From the NCBI GenBank assembly GCA_012839115.1, contig DUNX01000050.1, positions 1 through 46,762 of the forward strand: a stretch of 46,762 nt of DNA. The letters are read 5' to 3'. Positions 33,978-41,344 of the stretch are shown here, piece by piece. The position numbers and the translations under genes were made by a program. Below the pieces are notes generated by a model, which was not told the origin of the DNA, did not search any database, and saw nothing but the letters and a program-made list of their open reading frames with translations. The first letter of the stretch is position 1, and every line of letters begins with the position of its first letter. The DNA comes from Bacillota bacterium. Its GTDB lineage: Bacteria; Bacillota; UBA4882; UBA10575.

Positions 33978-34619
33978 TTGAAGACTTTGAACTATATCAT
34001 TCTTTACAGTAACAAGATCCTAAGAGTAATTGGCAGCATTATTCTGGCGACGATATTACTGAGTATATCAGCGGGTATCGTCAGCCGGTACGTGTTTGGC
34101 GCTCCATTTAGCTGGACAGAAGAGCTGGCCACCTTCTTAATGGTTAATTTAGGGTATATTGGTGGGGCAATCGTAACAATAGAGAAAAAGCATATCGTCG
34201 CTGACTTTCTAATTAGCAAAGCCCCACCAAAATTACAAACAGCAGTCTCGTTTTTGGGGAAACTCCTGGCAATCGCTGTTTTTACGCTCATCTGCAGCAG
34301 CTCTCAGCAACTATTGGCAAGGAGCGCTTACAAAACTGCAGCTCTCGGACTTTCCAGGAATCTCTTTTACGTGCCCCTCTTCTCCATGTCTGCTTTTATG
34401 ATCTTTGTCGTGCTGGTTGATCTCCTCAACGCTATTTTCCCTGGTTATGATATCCAGGCGGCTACCGTCCGGGAGGAAGACCAGTTGCTGATGGAGGAAG
34501 AGCTTAAAGAGGCGCGAGAAGAAGAGAAGCAAATCGTCGATTTTATCCAGCAGTCAGCTGAAGCGGAGAAGACTAATGATTCAGAATCGCCTGCTTTTAA
34601 GAAAGGAGATGAGAAATAG
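33978..34619 (+). CDS. dctQ: TRAP transporter small membrane subunit (DctQ)
   Basis: A 213-residue protein from TTG 33978. Four membrane segments (about 13-37, 47-66, 88-105, 128-150) with the DctQ signature FSWTEELATFLMV. After the last segment comes an unusual 60-residue highly charged tail (EEDQLLMEEELKEAREEEKQ), probably a cytoplasmic helix, not part of the usual family. The GGAGA before the start pairs with TCTCC (33962-33975), which could hide the ribosome binding site and make translation depend on upstream ribosomes. It ends at TAG directly next to the dctM start. Confidence 0.88.
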   Translation: MKTLNYIILYSNKILRVIGSIILATILLSISAGIVSRYVFGAPFSWTEELATFLMVNLGYIGGAIVTIEKKHIVADFLISKAPPKLQTAVSFLGKLLAIAVFTLICSSSQQLLARSAYKTAALGLSRNLFYVPLFSMSAFMIFVVLVDLLNAIFPGYDIQAATVREEDQLLMEEELKEAREEEKQIVDFIQQSAEAEKTNDSESPAFKKGDEK

Positions 34620-35912
34620 TTGACAACAATAGCGATTATTTTCGGCGCATTTTTGTTCCTATTGCTTCTGGGTATTCCGGTAGTCTTCTCTCTGGGCGCT
34701 GCTTCATTGCTCTGGCTGCTCATGAACCCCAACGTGCCGATTACGGTGGCTTCGCAAAACATGATGAGCCAATTGCTTTCTTTCACGCTCATTGCCATGC
34801 CGGGCTTCTTATTCGTAGGACGAATGATGAACACATCAGGGGTTACCGAACGCCTGCTACGATTTTCTGTGGCGATGGTTGGACGGTTCCGTGGGGGGCT
34901 TGCCCACGCCAATGCCCTTGCCAGCATGTTGTTTGCCTCCATGTCCGGGAATGCCGTTGCTGATGCGGGCGGTCTTGGCCTGGTGGAAATGACCATGATG
35001 AAGAAGGCCGGATATGACCCGGAATTTAGCGCCGGGATCACGGCGGCATCAAGTATTTTGGGGCCGATTATTCCCCCGAGCCAGATCATGGTGCTTGTCG
35101 GCTCGATCGCCCAGATCTCCGTGGCTTCCCTGTTCTATGGGGGCATCCTTCCTGGAATTTTGATGGGCGGGTCAATGATGGGTTTGATTGCGCTACGTGC
35201 CGTTTTTACAAAAAAAGGAAGAACCTGGCCTAAAACTAAAATTCCTTGGAAGGAAGCGGTTAAAACGATTCCACAGGCGATTCCCCCGTTGATGACCTTT
35301 GTGATTATCATCGGCTCCATCATGGGCGGGGTCTGCACTCCTACGGAAGCGGCAGTCTTGGCGGTATGGTGGGCAATTATTCTTGGCATTTGCTATAAGA
35401 AACTAACATGGAAAAGCCTATGGAAAACATTGGAGGAGACTGTCCGTACCGCCGGGGTTTTCATGATCATAATGTCGGTGGCCAGCTTCTTTGCTTGGAT
35501 TGTCACAATTGAAGGGCTTCCCCAGGCCTTACAACGTACCTTGGGGGTGCTTGCCGGGGAGAGCCAGTTCTTGATGTTTTTTATCTGCACCGTAATATTC
35601 TTGATTATCGGTTGTTTCCTGGATACCGGTTCGGCAGCGCTATTGCTGACACCCATTGTGTTGCCGGCGGTAATCCCTTTAGGGATCGATCCGGTGCACT
35701 TCGCGTTGGTGATGATTATCGCCCTGATCATTGGCGCCATCACCCCGCCTTTCGGGCTCTGCCTTTTTGTCGTTGCCGATGTCGGCAATGTACCGGTAAA
35801 GAGGGTGACAGTGGAAGCGTTGAAATATTTACCGGCTATGATCTTTGCTTTGATATTGGTCATCATCTTCCCGGAACTGGTGACTTGGCTGCCCAAAGTA
35901 CTGCTTAACTAG
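34620..35912 (+). CDS. dctM: TRAP transporter large membrane subunit (DctM)
   Basis: A 430-residue protein from TTG 34620, immediately after the dctQ stop; AAAGGAG lies upstream inside dctQ. About 12 hydrophobic segments. Family motifs include PLLIAMP-like SFTLIAMPGFLFVGRMM, SGNAVADAGGLGLVEMTMMKKAGY, SSILGPIIPPSQIMVLVG and TPPFGLCLFV. It forms the sodium-coupled transport channel with DctQ and takes substrate from DctP. With dctP and dctQ it makes a complete TRAP system. Length and motifs are normal. Confidence 0.92.
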   Translation: MTTIAIIFGAFLFLLLLGIPVVFSLGAASLLWLLMNPNVPITVASQNMMSQLLSFTLIAMPGFLFVGRMMNTSGVTERLLRFSVAMVGRFRGGLAHANALASMLFASMSGNAVADAGGLGLVEMTMMKKAGYDPEFSAGITAASSILGPIIPPSQIMVLVGSIAQISVASLFYGGILPGILMGGSMMGLIALRAVFTKKGRTWPKTKIPWKEAVKTIPQAIPPLMTFVIIIGSIMGGVCTPTEAAVLAVWWAIILGICYKKLTWKSLWKTLEETVRTAGVFMIIMSVASFFAWIVTIEGLPQALQRTLGVLAGESQFLMFFICTVIFLIIGCFLDTGSAALLLTPIVLPAVIPLGIDPVHFALVMIIALIIGAITPPFGLCLFVVADVGNVPVKRVTVEALKYLPAMIFALILVIIFPELVTWLPKVLLN

Positions 35913-35996
35913 AAAATTACTGCACCAAACAGGACTTCGGACTTCTTTTATTTACACGACAAGGTTGAGAAATACAGTTGAAATGAGGATTATGAT

Positions 35997-36701
35997 ATGT
36001 CGATCGGGGTAATCGTAGACGTTTTCGCAATTTTCTTCGGAGGATTGATTGGCGCATTTAGTCAAGACCGGATTCCTGAGAAGCTCAAGGTTGCATTACC
36101 GATGATCTTTGCAGCCTGCGCCTTTTCGCTGGGGACAAACTTAATAGTGAAGGTTGTAAACCTTCCCCCTGTTGTTTTGGCCTTAATCTTAGGTACGGTC
36201 ATCGGGGAACTGTTGGATATTGAAGACAGGCTCCGCAATGTTTCCAAGAAGTTGCAGGCGAAGTTGCAAACGGGGAAGGCAAAGACCGACGAAAAAGCAG
36301 TCGAGGGCTTCATTACAATCCTGGTTTTATTCAGCGCCAGCGCCAATGTGTTTATTGGCTCTCTCTATGAAGGAATAACGGGCGATGCCACCATTCTCTT
36401 CATCAAATCAATTCTCGACTTTTTTACGGCAATGATCTTTGCAACAACCATCGGATACTCGGTAATGTTTATCGGTATTCCTTTATTGGTCATCGGGTCC
36501 ACCCTTTTTTCGCTGGCTTCCCTGATAATGCCCTACCTCAGTGATGTGATGATTGCCGATTTTGCGGCCGGTGGTGGTATTATTACCTTGCTGGTGGGAA
36601 TCCGCATGATGGAATTGAAGAAAGTCCCGGTGGCAAATACCTTACCGTCAATATTATTGACAGTTCCCCTCTCTTACTTGTGGACGCTCATCTTTGGGTA
36701 G
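35997..36701 (+). CDS. DUF554-family membrane protein
   Basis: A 234-residue, six- to seven-segment membrane protein. DUF554 signs: GVIVDVFAIFFGGLIGAF at the N-terminus, LALILGTVIGELLDIEDRL, FSASANVFIGSLYEGITGDATI, and DFAAGGGIITLLVGIRMM near the end. The family (YdfK, YqgA) is widespread but uncharacterised; it may transport small molecules. It lies 84 nt after dctM and 42 nt before an FAD-dependent oxidoreductase. A decayed homologue sits before the second oxidoreductase (38296-38577), so the two genes appear to travel together. Confidence 0.85.
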   Translation: MSIGVIVDVFAIFFGGLIGAFSQDRIPEKLKVALPMIFAACAFSLGTNLIVKVVNLPPVVLALILGTVIGELLDIEDRLRNVSKKLQAKLQTGKAKTDEKAVEGFITILVLFSASANVFIGSLYEGITGDATILFIKSILDFFTAMIFATTIGYSVMFIGIPLLVIGSTLFSLASLIMPYLSDVMIADFAAGGGIITLLVGIRMMELKKVPVANTLPSILLTVPLSYLWTLIFG

Positions 36702-36743
36702 GTTCTTGGCCTACCGGTAACAAAATAAAAGGAGGAGAAAAGA

Positions 36744-38177
36744 ATGAAGCACAATAAGAAGTTCGACGTAATCATTTGTGGTGGAGGCACTTCAGGAGTA
36801 GCAGCAGCTATTGCTTCGGCCCGAACCGGAGCAAAGACCCTTCTCATTGAGCGTCTCGGCGCTTTAGGTGGTCAGATGAATGTCTCCGGACCCCCGGGAT
36901 TTGCCTATGCCCGCCTGTTCAACCAGCGCGGCGAGCAAGTTATTGCCGGTATAATTGAAGAGACCCATAAGCGGCTTCTTGAGCAAGGATACGCCCTGCC
37001 TCATAACCATAGCGAATATAGAAAAGGTTCAGGTTATACCTTCTCCTATATTGATCCGGATATGTGGGGGCTTATGATCTTTGACATGATGCAAGAAAAC
37101 GGCGTAGACTTGCTCTTGCACACGCTCGTGGTGGATGTTCTGAAAGACGGTGATAAGGTTACCGGCGTGGTCGTTGAGAATCCCAACGGAAGAGTGGAAA
37201 TAGAAGGGAAAATAGTGATTGACTGTACCGGGGAAGGGTATATTGCCCACAGGGCGGGCGCCCCTTCAGAGAAGGTTCCCCGGGAGGAATTGCAACCCCA
37301 CACACTAGCCTTTACCTGTGACGGAGTTGATTGGGATGAGTTTCTGGCCTATGTGAGAGCCAATCCCAGAGACTTTGTGGGTTGTGAGGTTCCCGGCCGG
37401 ACGGATGAAGAGATGTACGAGATTCTGAGCAAAACAGATAATATTATTGACCTGGGAGAGATGAGGGGCTTCTTTTCCATCTTGAAAAAGGCTCTTGCCA
37501 ACGGAGAATGGCACGAGTTTAGTGGTATGGGCTTTTTTATCATGCCCAAGGGGGATGAGAAGAACAGGAGGATACTTGCGCATTTCCAGCATTCATCGCA
37601 TGTTCCCGGGCGCGATCCCGATGATGCCTGGGACCTGACCTATTGTGAGATTGAAGCCAGAAGACAGATTCAGATTGCTTTTAACTGCTTCAAGAAATAT
37701 GTCCCTGGTTTTCAGAACGCCTATATCGTCAGGGTCTGTCCGGAGATTAGGATCCGTGAAGGCAGAAGGATTATTGGTGACTACTACCTGACAACTGAAG
37801 ACGTTGGCGCCGCCAGGAAATTCCCGGACGTAATCGGGAAGAGCGCTTTTCCCGCCGGGGGGCATCATGTCGCTTCCACCGAGACATTGGCGCACGGCAG
37901 GGTCCGGCCGAAAGACGGTGGTTCCCATGACATTCCCTACCGGTGCTTGGTTCCTAAGGAGGTAGAAAACCTTTTGGTTGCCGGGAAAGCGATCTCTACA
38001 GATCGGGATTCCTACCATCGCTTCCTGCAACAGACCATGGTCACCGGCCAAGCGGCGGGGGTAGCGGCCGCCCTCTGCGTCAAGCAAAACATTACCCCCA
38101 GGGAACTGGAGAATGACGTCTCTGAGCTACAGCGAATCCTCCAGGAGCAAGGCGCTATCCTTTACGGCACCCACTAA
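36744..38177 (+). CDS. FAD-dependent oxidoreductase, copy 1
   Basis: A 477-residue protein with AAAGGAGG upstream. The N-terminal Rossmann motif is DVIICGGGTSGVAAAIASA (residues 8-26), with the FAD-contacting Glu-Arg in LLIERLGALGGQ. VIDCTGEGYIAHRAGA closes the FAD domain, and a C-terminal VPKEVENLLVAGKAIS then QTMVTGQAAGVAAALC completes the PF12831-type FAD_oxidored fold. There is no iron-sulfur Cys cluster, signal peptide or haem motif, so it is cytoplasmic and probably uses a soluble acceptor. It would oxidise or reduce the substrate imported by the TRAP system. Copy 2 at 38655 has exactly the same length and roughly 80 percent identity. Confidence 0.85.
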   Translation: MKHNKKFDVIICGGGTSGVAAAIASARTGAKTLLIERLGALGGQMNVSGPPGFAYARLFNQRGEQVIAGIIEETHKRLLEQGYALPHNHSEYRKGSGYTFSYIDPDMWGLMIFDMMQENGVDLLLHTLVVDVLKDGDKVTGVVVENPNGRVEIEGKIVIDCTGEGYIAHRAGAPSEKVPREELQPHTLAFTCDGVDWDEFLAYVRANPRDFVGCEVPGRTDEEMYEILSKTDNIIDLGEMRGFFSILKKALANGEWHEFSGMGFFIMPKGDEKNRRILAHFQHSSHVPGRDPDDAWDLTYCEIEARRQIQIAFNCFKKYVPGFQNAYIVRVCPEIRIREGRRIIGDYYLTTEDVGAARKFPDVIGKSAFPAGGHHVASTETLAHGRVRPKDGGSHDIPYRCLVPKEVENLLVAGKAISTDRDSYHRFLQQTMVTGQAAGVAAALCVKQNITPRELENDVSELQRILQEQGAILYGTH

Positions 38178-38223
38178 TACGGGATGCAAAAGCAAAGACC
38201 GGTGTAGTGAGAAGCAAGATAAT

Positions 38224-38278
38224 GCCAAGTAAAGAACTGCCTTAACCCGGCGGTTCTTTACTTGGCGGATTCTCCGCC
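38224..38278 (+). terminator. Long hairpin after oxidoreductase copy 1
   Basis: An 18-bp stem (38224-38241 with 38249-38266, one G-U pair) and a 7-nt loop, followed by a smaller GGCGGA/TCCGCC hairpin. No T run follows. The right arm begins GGCGGTTCTT, as does that of the hairpin after copy 2, so the two are probably related. It may protect the upstream mRNA or partly stop transcription. Confidence 0.6.
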
Positions 38279-38295
38279 GGATAAAGACTCTCCAG

Positions 38296-38577
38296 CCTGT
38301 TATCTTAGGTTTAATCCTTGGTACCGCCACCGGCTAATTTATAAATATTGAAGAAAAGCTGCACATACTCACATTAGGACGACAGAATGAAATTAAAAAG
38401 GATGTCGAAAGCAACGAGCAAGCATTGAAGGTCTGTTAACGTTCTTGATCCTCTTCAACATGAATGCAGTTCTACTATTGATTCATTCTATGAGGAAATA
38501 GCCGGCGACATTATAAATTTCGTGGCAATGATCACCGATTTTACAGCCGGTGGCGGTATCATTCCTTTGTTAACTTG
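38296..38577 (+). pseudogene. Decayed DUF554 gene between the two oxidoreductases
   Basis: Translation gives PVILGLILGTATG, a stop (38335-38337), then FINIEEKL, matching PVVLALILGTVIGELLDIEDRL of the intact DUF554 gene. After a frame change come GLLTFLILFNMNA (intact: GFITILVLFSASA). In another frame follow DSFYEEIAGDI (intact: GSLYEGITGDA) and MITDFTAGGGIIPLL (intact: MIADFAAGGGIITLL). About 65 residues between the last two blocks are deleted and the N-terminal 50 or so are missing. The order of blocks matches exactly. It is clearly a remnant, about half identical to the intact protein. Confidence 0.85.
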
Positions 38578-38654
38578 TACTGGTCATACCCCTGTCGTAC
38601 CTGTGGACTTCAATAAGGGAAAAAAATATAAAGTAAAAGGAGGAAAAGAAGAAG

Positions 38655-40088
38655 ATGAAACACGAAACCGGGTATGATGTCATTGTCTGCGGAGGCGGTA
38701 CTTCGGGAGTGGCGGCCGCCATTGCTTCGGCCAGAACCGGGGCAAAGACCCTGTTGATTGAACGTCTTGGTACTTTGGGTGGGCAGATGAACGTCTCCGG
38801 ACCGCCGGGGTTCTCCTACGCCTGGCTCTTCAACCAACGCGGCGAGCAGATCATCGCCGGCATCGTTGAGGAGACCCACAAACGCCTTTTGGAAATGGGC
38901 TATGCTTTACCGCATAACCACAGCGAATACCGGGAGGGTTCAGGCTTTACCTTTTCCTATGTCGACCCGGATTGGTGGGGGCTCTTGATCTTTAACATGA
39001 TGGATGAAAACAACGTCGATCTGCTCCTCCACGCTATGGTAGTTGATGTGTTAAAAGAGGGAGACAAGGTCACCGGCGTAGTCGTGGAGACCGTCGGCGG
39101 CAAGCTTGAACTGAAGGCCAAGGTTGTTATTGACTGCACCGGTGAAGGCTATGTGGCGGTGCAAGCCGGCGCCCCTACAGATATGGTTCCGAAAGAAGAA
39201 TTGCAACCACATACCCTCGCCTTTACCTGTGACGGTGTGGACTGGGACGAACTTCTTGCCTATGTACGGGCTCATCCTGAAGAATTTGTCTATCCCAATG
39301 TCCCCGGCCGTTCAGCAGAGGAGACCTGTGAGATTTTGCGAAGGGTAGAGGATGTGTGGGAACTCGGAGAAATACGAGGTTTTGCCTCCATCCTTGAGAA
39401 GGTGATGGAAACCAAAGAATGGCATGGCATGAGCGGTCTGGGCTTTTTCCTCATGCCAAAGGGCGATCCCAAAAACCGGCGAATCCTGGCACATTTGCAG
39501 CATTCGTCGCATGTTCCCGGCCGCTCGCCTTATGACCCCTGGGACCTCACCTATTGCGAGCGGGAGACCCGCAGGCAGATCCAGATCGCCTTTAAAGTCT
39601 TTAAGAAATATATGCCCGGCTTCAAAAACGCCTATATCACCAGGGTTTGCCCGGAACTCCGGATTCGTGAAGGCCGGAGAATTGTTGGCGATTACATCTT
39701 GACCCGTCAGGATGTGGCCGAGGCGAAGAAATTTCCTGATGTCATCGGGAAGAGCGGTTTCCCCGCCGGCGGCCACCATATCGCCAGTACCCAGACCATA
39801 GCCACTGACAGCGTGTGGCCGAAAGACAGGGGTTCCCATGATATCCCCTACCGGTGCCTGGTACCGAAGGAAGTCGAAAACTTCCTGGTTGCCGGTAAAG
39901 CGATCGCCACGGACCGTGACGCTTATCACCGCTTCCTGCAACAGACCATGGTCACCGGCCAGGCGGCGGGGGTGGCGGCCGCCCTCTGCGTCAAACAGAA
40001 CATTACCCCCAGGGAACTGGAGAAAGACCTCTCTGAACTGCAGAAAATCCTCCAGGAACAAGGCGCCATCCTTTACGGCACCCACTGA
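38655..40088 (+). CDS. FAD-dependent oxidoreductase, copy 2
   Basis: A 477-residue paralogue of the 36744 gene, with AAAGGAGG upstream. It has the same motif order: DVIVCGGGTSGVAAAIA, LLIERLGTLGGQMNVSGPPG, IDCTGEGYVAVQAGA, VPKEVENFLVAGKAIA and QTMVTGQAAGVAAALC. Differences cluster in the middle (residues about 205-250), which may adjust substrate choice. The last 140 bp are about 90 percent identical in DNA to copy 1, higher than the middle, hinting at recent gene conversion. The two copies may form a heteromer or act on related substrates. A decayed DUF554 gene lies just upstream, and an 18-bp hairpin ends the operon. Confidence 0.85.
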   Translation: MKHETGYDVIVCGGGTSGVAAAIASARTGAKTLLIERLGTLGGQMNVSGPPGFSYAWLFNQRGEQIIAGIVEETHKRLLEMGYALPHNHSEYREGSGFTFSYVDPDWWGLLIFNMMDENNVDLLLHAMVVDVLKEGDKVTGVVVETVGGKLELKAKVVIDCTGEGYVAVQAGAPTDMVPKEELQPHTLAFTCDGVDWDELLAYVRAHPEEFVYPNVPGRSAEETCEILRRVEDVWELGEIRGFASILEKVMETKEWHGMSGLGFFLMPKGDPKNRRILAHLQHSSHVPGRSPYDPWDLTYCERETRRQIQIAFKVFKKYMPGFKNAYITRVCPELRIREGRRIVGDYILTRQDVAEAKKFPDVIGKSGFPAGGHHIASTQTIATDSVWPKDRGSHDIPYRCLVPKEVENFLVAGKAIATDRDAYHRFLQQTMVTGQAAGVAAALCVKQNITPRELEKDLSELQKILQEQGAILYGTH

Positions 40089-40196
40089 GGCTCCGCGGCG
40101 GAGTCGAATCCGTAGCGTAGAGGTGGGATGTGGGTGCGCGAACAAACAGGAGGGCCTTGAGGTAAAGAGAAGACGATAAAGAGATAAAGAAAAGAT

Positions 40197-40235
40197 AGAG
40201 AAGAACCGCTGGGATAATCCCGGCGGTTCTTCTCT
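40197..40235 (+). terminator. Long hairpin ending the TRAP-oxidoreductase operon
   Basis: An 18-bp stem (40197-40214 with 40218-40235, one G-U pair) and a 3-nt loop. No T run follows. Being the last structure of a seven-gene operon, it probably ends it or shields the mRNA end. It resembles the hairpin at 38224. Confidence 0.6.
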
Positions 40236-40258
40236 GCCTATTGCCAAGGGCAAGTATA

Positions 40259-40308
40259 TACAGAAGCACGTATATTCTGAACATACAGAAGCCTGTATAT
40301 TTTGGACA
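40259..40308. repeat. Two adjacent 25-bp direct repeats with internal dyads
   Basis: Two abutting 25-bp units (40259-40283, 40284-40308), 21 of 25 identical, each starting TACAGAAGC. The second contains ATACAG-AAGC-CTGTAT and the first ATATAC-8-GTATAT, so each can form a small hairpin. They lie 13 bp beyond the 3' end of the lytic transglycosylase gene. Confidence 0.6.
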
Positions 40309-40320
40309 GCGCCAATCCGT

Positions 40321-41067
40321 CTACGGGAGGGACCGGGCTCCGGTGAAACCGGGATACCTTCTCCGCAACCGGGCATAACTCTGGTTCACCCGGGACAAAA
40401 AGGTCCTCGTTTCCCGGAAAGGCGGGATTCCCCGGTAGGACAAGACCCGGCCCGGGCCGGCGTGATAGGCGGCCAAAGCCAGATCCCAATCGCCGAAGAG
40501 GTCATAAAGCATGGCCATATACCGGGTGCCTCCGGCAATATTTTGCCGGATATCAAAGGGATCGTCCACCCCCAGCATCCGGGCGGTACCTGGCATAAGC
40601 TGCATCAATCCCCCGGCCCCCCGCGGGCTGACCGCCCGGGGCGAAAAGGAAGATTCCACTTCAACAACGGCCGCCACCAAACGGGGGTCCAGATTATTAA
40701 TCCGGGCGAAATAGAGCAGGGCATAGCTGATCTCCGCCCTCTTTCCCGGGCTCAACCGTGGCTGGAAAAGGGCAATATGCCCCTGCAGGCTGCGGGCTTG
40801 CTGAAAAACCTCTTCTACGGCAAAAAGGCTCTCTTCCATTTCGATAATTGAGTTTTGGAGCCCTTCAATAATTTCCTGCGTTTCCGCAAGATTTGCCCGC
40901 AACCCGGCGACCACATCATCCAGGGCAGTAATCTCAGCAGATAAGACCGCGATTTTCGCCCCGGTGGTGACATGGGATATATAAGCAAAAATAAAAACCC
41001 CGATAACCGTTAAAAACATCATTATCAGTAACACTCTCTCTAACACTTTCCCTGTTTTACCGGCCAT
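40321..41067 (-). CDS. Membrane-anchored lytic transglycosylase (SLT domain)
   Basis: The start is ATG 41067, with AAGGAG 9 nt upstream; the frame runs 54 codons further up but without a site. The protein has 248 residues: a transmembrane anchor at 11-31, a coiled coil at about 36-95, then an SLT domain at about 105-235. The motif VVEVESSFSPRAVSPRG has catalytic Glu138, followed by GAGGLMQLMPGTARMLG, IAGGTRYMAMLYDLFG and ALAAYHAGPGRV. It cleaves peptidoglycan glycan strands with 1,6-anhydro ends, on the outer membrane face. Possible roles are wall remodelling or sporulation. It is divergent from the phosphatase-like gene. Confidence 0.88.
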   Translation of the reverse strand: MAGKTGKVLERVLLIMMFLTVIGVFIFAYISHVTTGAKIAVLSAEITALDDVVAGLRANLAETQEIIEGLQNSIIEMEESLFAVEEVFQQARSLQGHIALFQPRLSPGKRAEISYALLYFARINNLDPRLVAAVVEVESSFSPRAVSPRGAGGLMQLMPGTARMLGVDDPFDIRQNIAGGTRYMAMLYDLFGDWDLALAAYHAGPGRVLSYRGIPPFRETRTFLSRVNQSYARLRRRYPGFTGARSLP

Positions 41068-41249
41068 GGCATACGTCTCCTTCCTGTTTGTTTCTTGTAA
41101 TAAATTGTATAAATTGCACTTATTAAATATTATATTAAGTAGCCGCCGGAGGCATGCGAAGAGCCGCGACCTCGCCTGCAGAATTTCCCAAAAGGAGAAG
41201 GAGCTGGGCTTTAGAATATTTATTAACATGGGGAATCGTGGCGACTACA

Positions 41250-41296
41250 CCAGATTTACACACAAAAGCACGAAACGGCACGCCAGATTTACACAC
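41250..41296 (+). repeat. Pair of 14-bp direct repeats upstream of the phosphatase-like gene
   Basis: CCAGATTTACACAC occurs at 41250-41263 and again at 41283-41296, exactly 33 bp apart (about three helical turns), so both face the same side of the DNA. They lie about 50-95 bp before the chosen start. This could be an activator site pair; if the longer reading frame were used, it would encode a repeat RFTH. Confidence 0.5.
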
Positions 41297-41344
41297 GCAA
41301 GTACCAACCGGCCATGTGCCTCTACGCCGGATGCGGGGAGAAAA

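Noticed and set aside
40259-40308. CRISPR array
   Set aside because: Two abutting imperfect units without spacers and no cas genes.
41068-41229. N-terminal extension of the lytic transglycosylase by 54 codons
   Set aside because: AAGGAG sits correctly for ATG 41067, and the extension is in AT-rich upstream DNA without domain similarity.
41066-41344. Upstream extension of the phosphatase-like protein by 93 codons
   Set aside because: The extension has no ribosome binding site, overlaps the transglycosylase start and would bury the signal peptide. Its direct repeats look regulatory.
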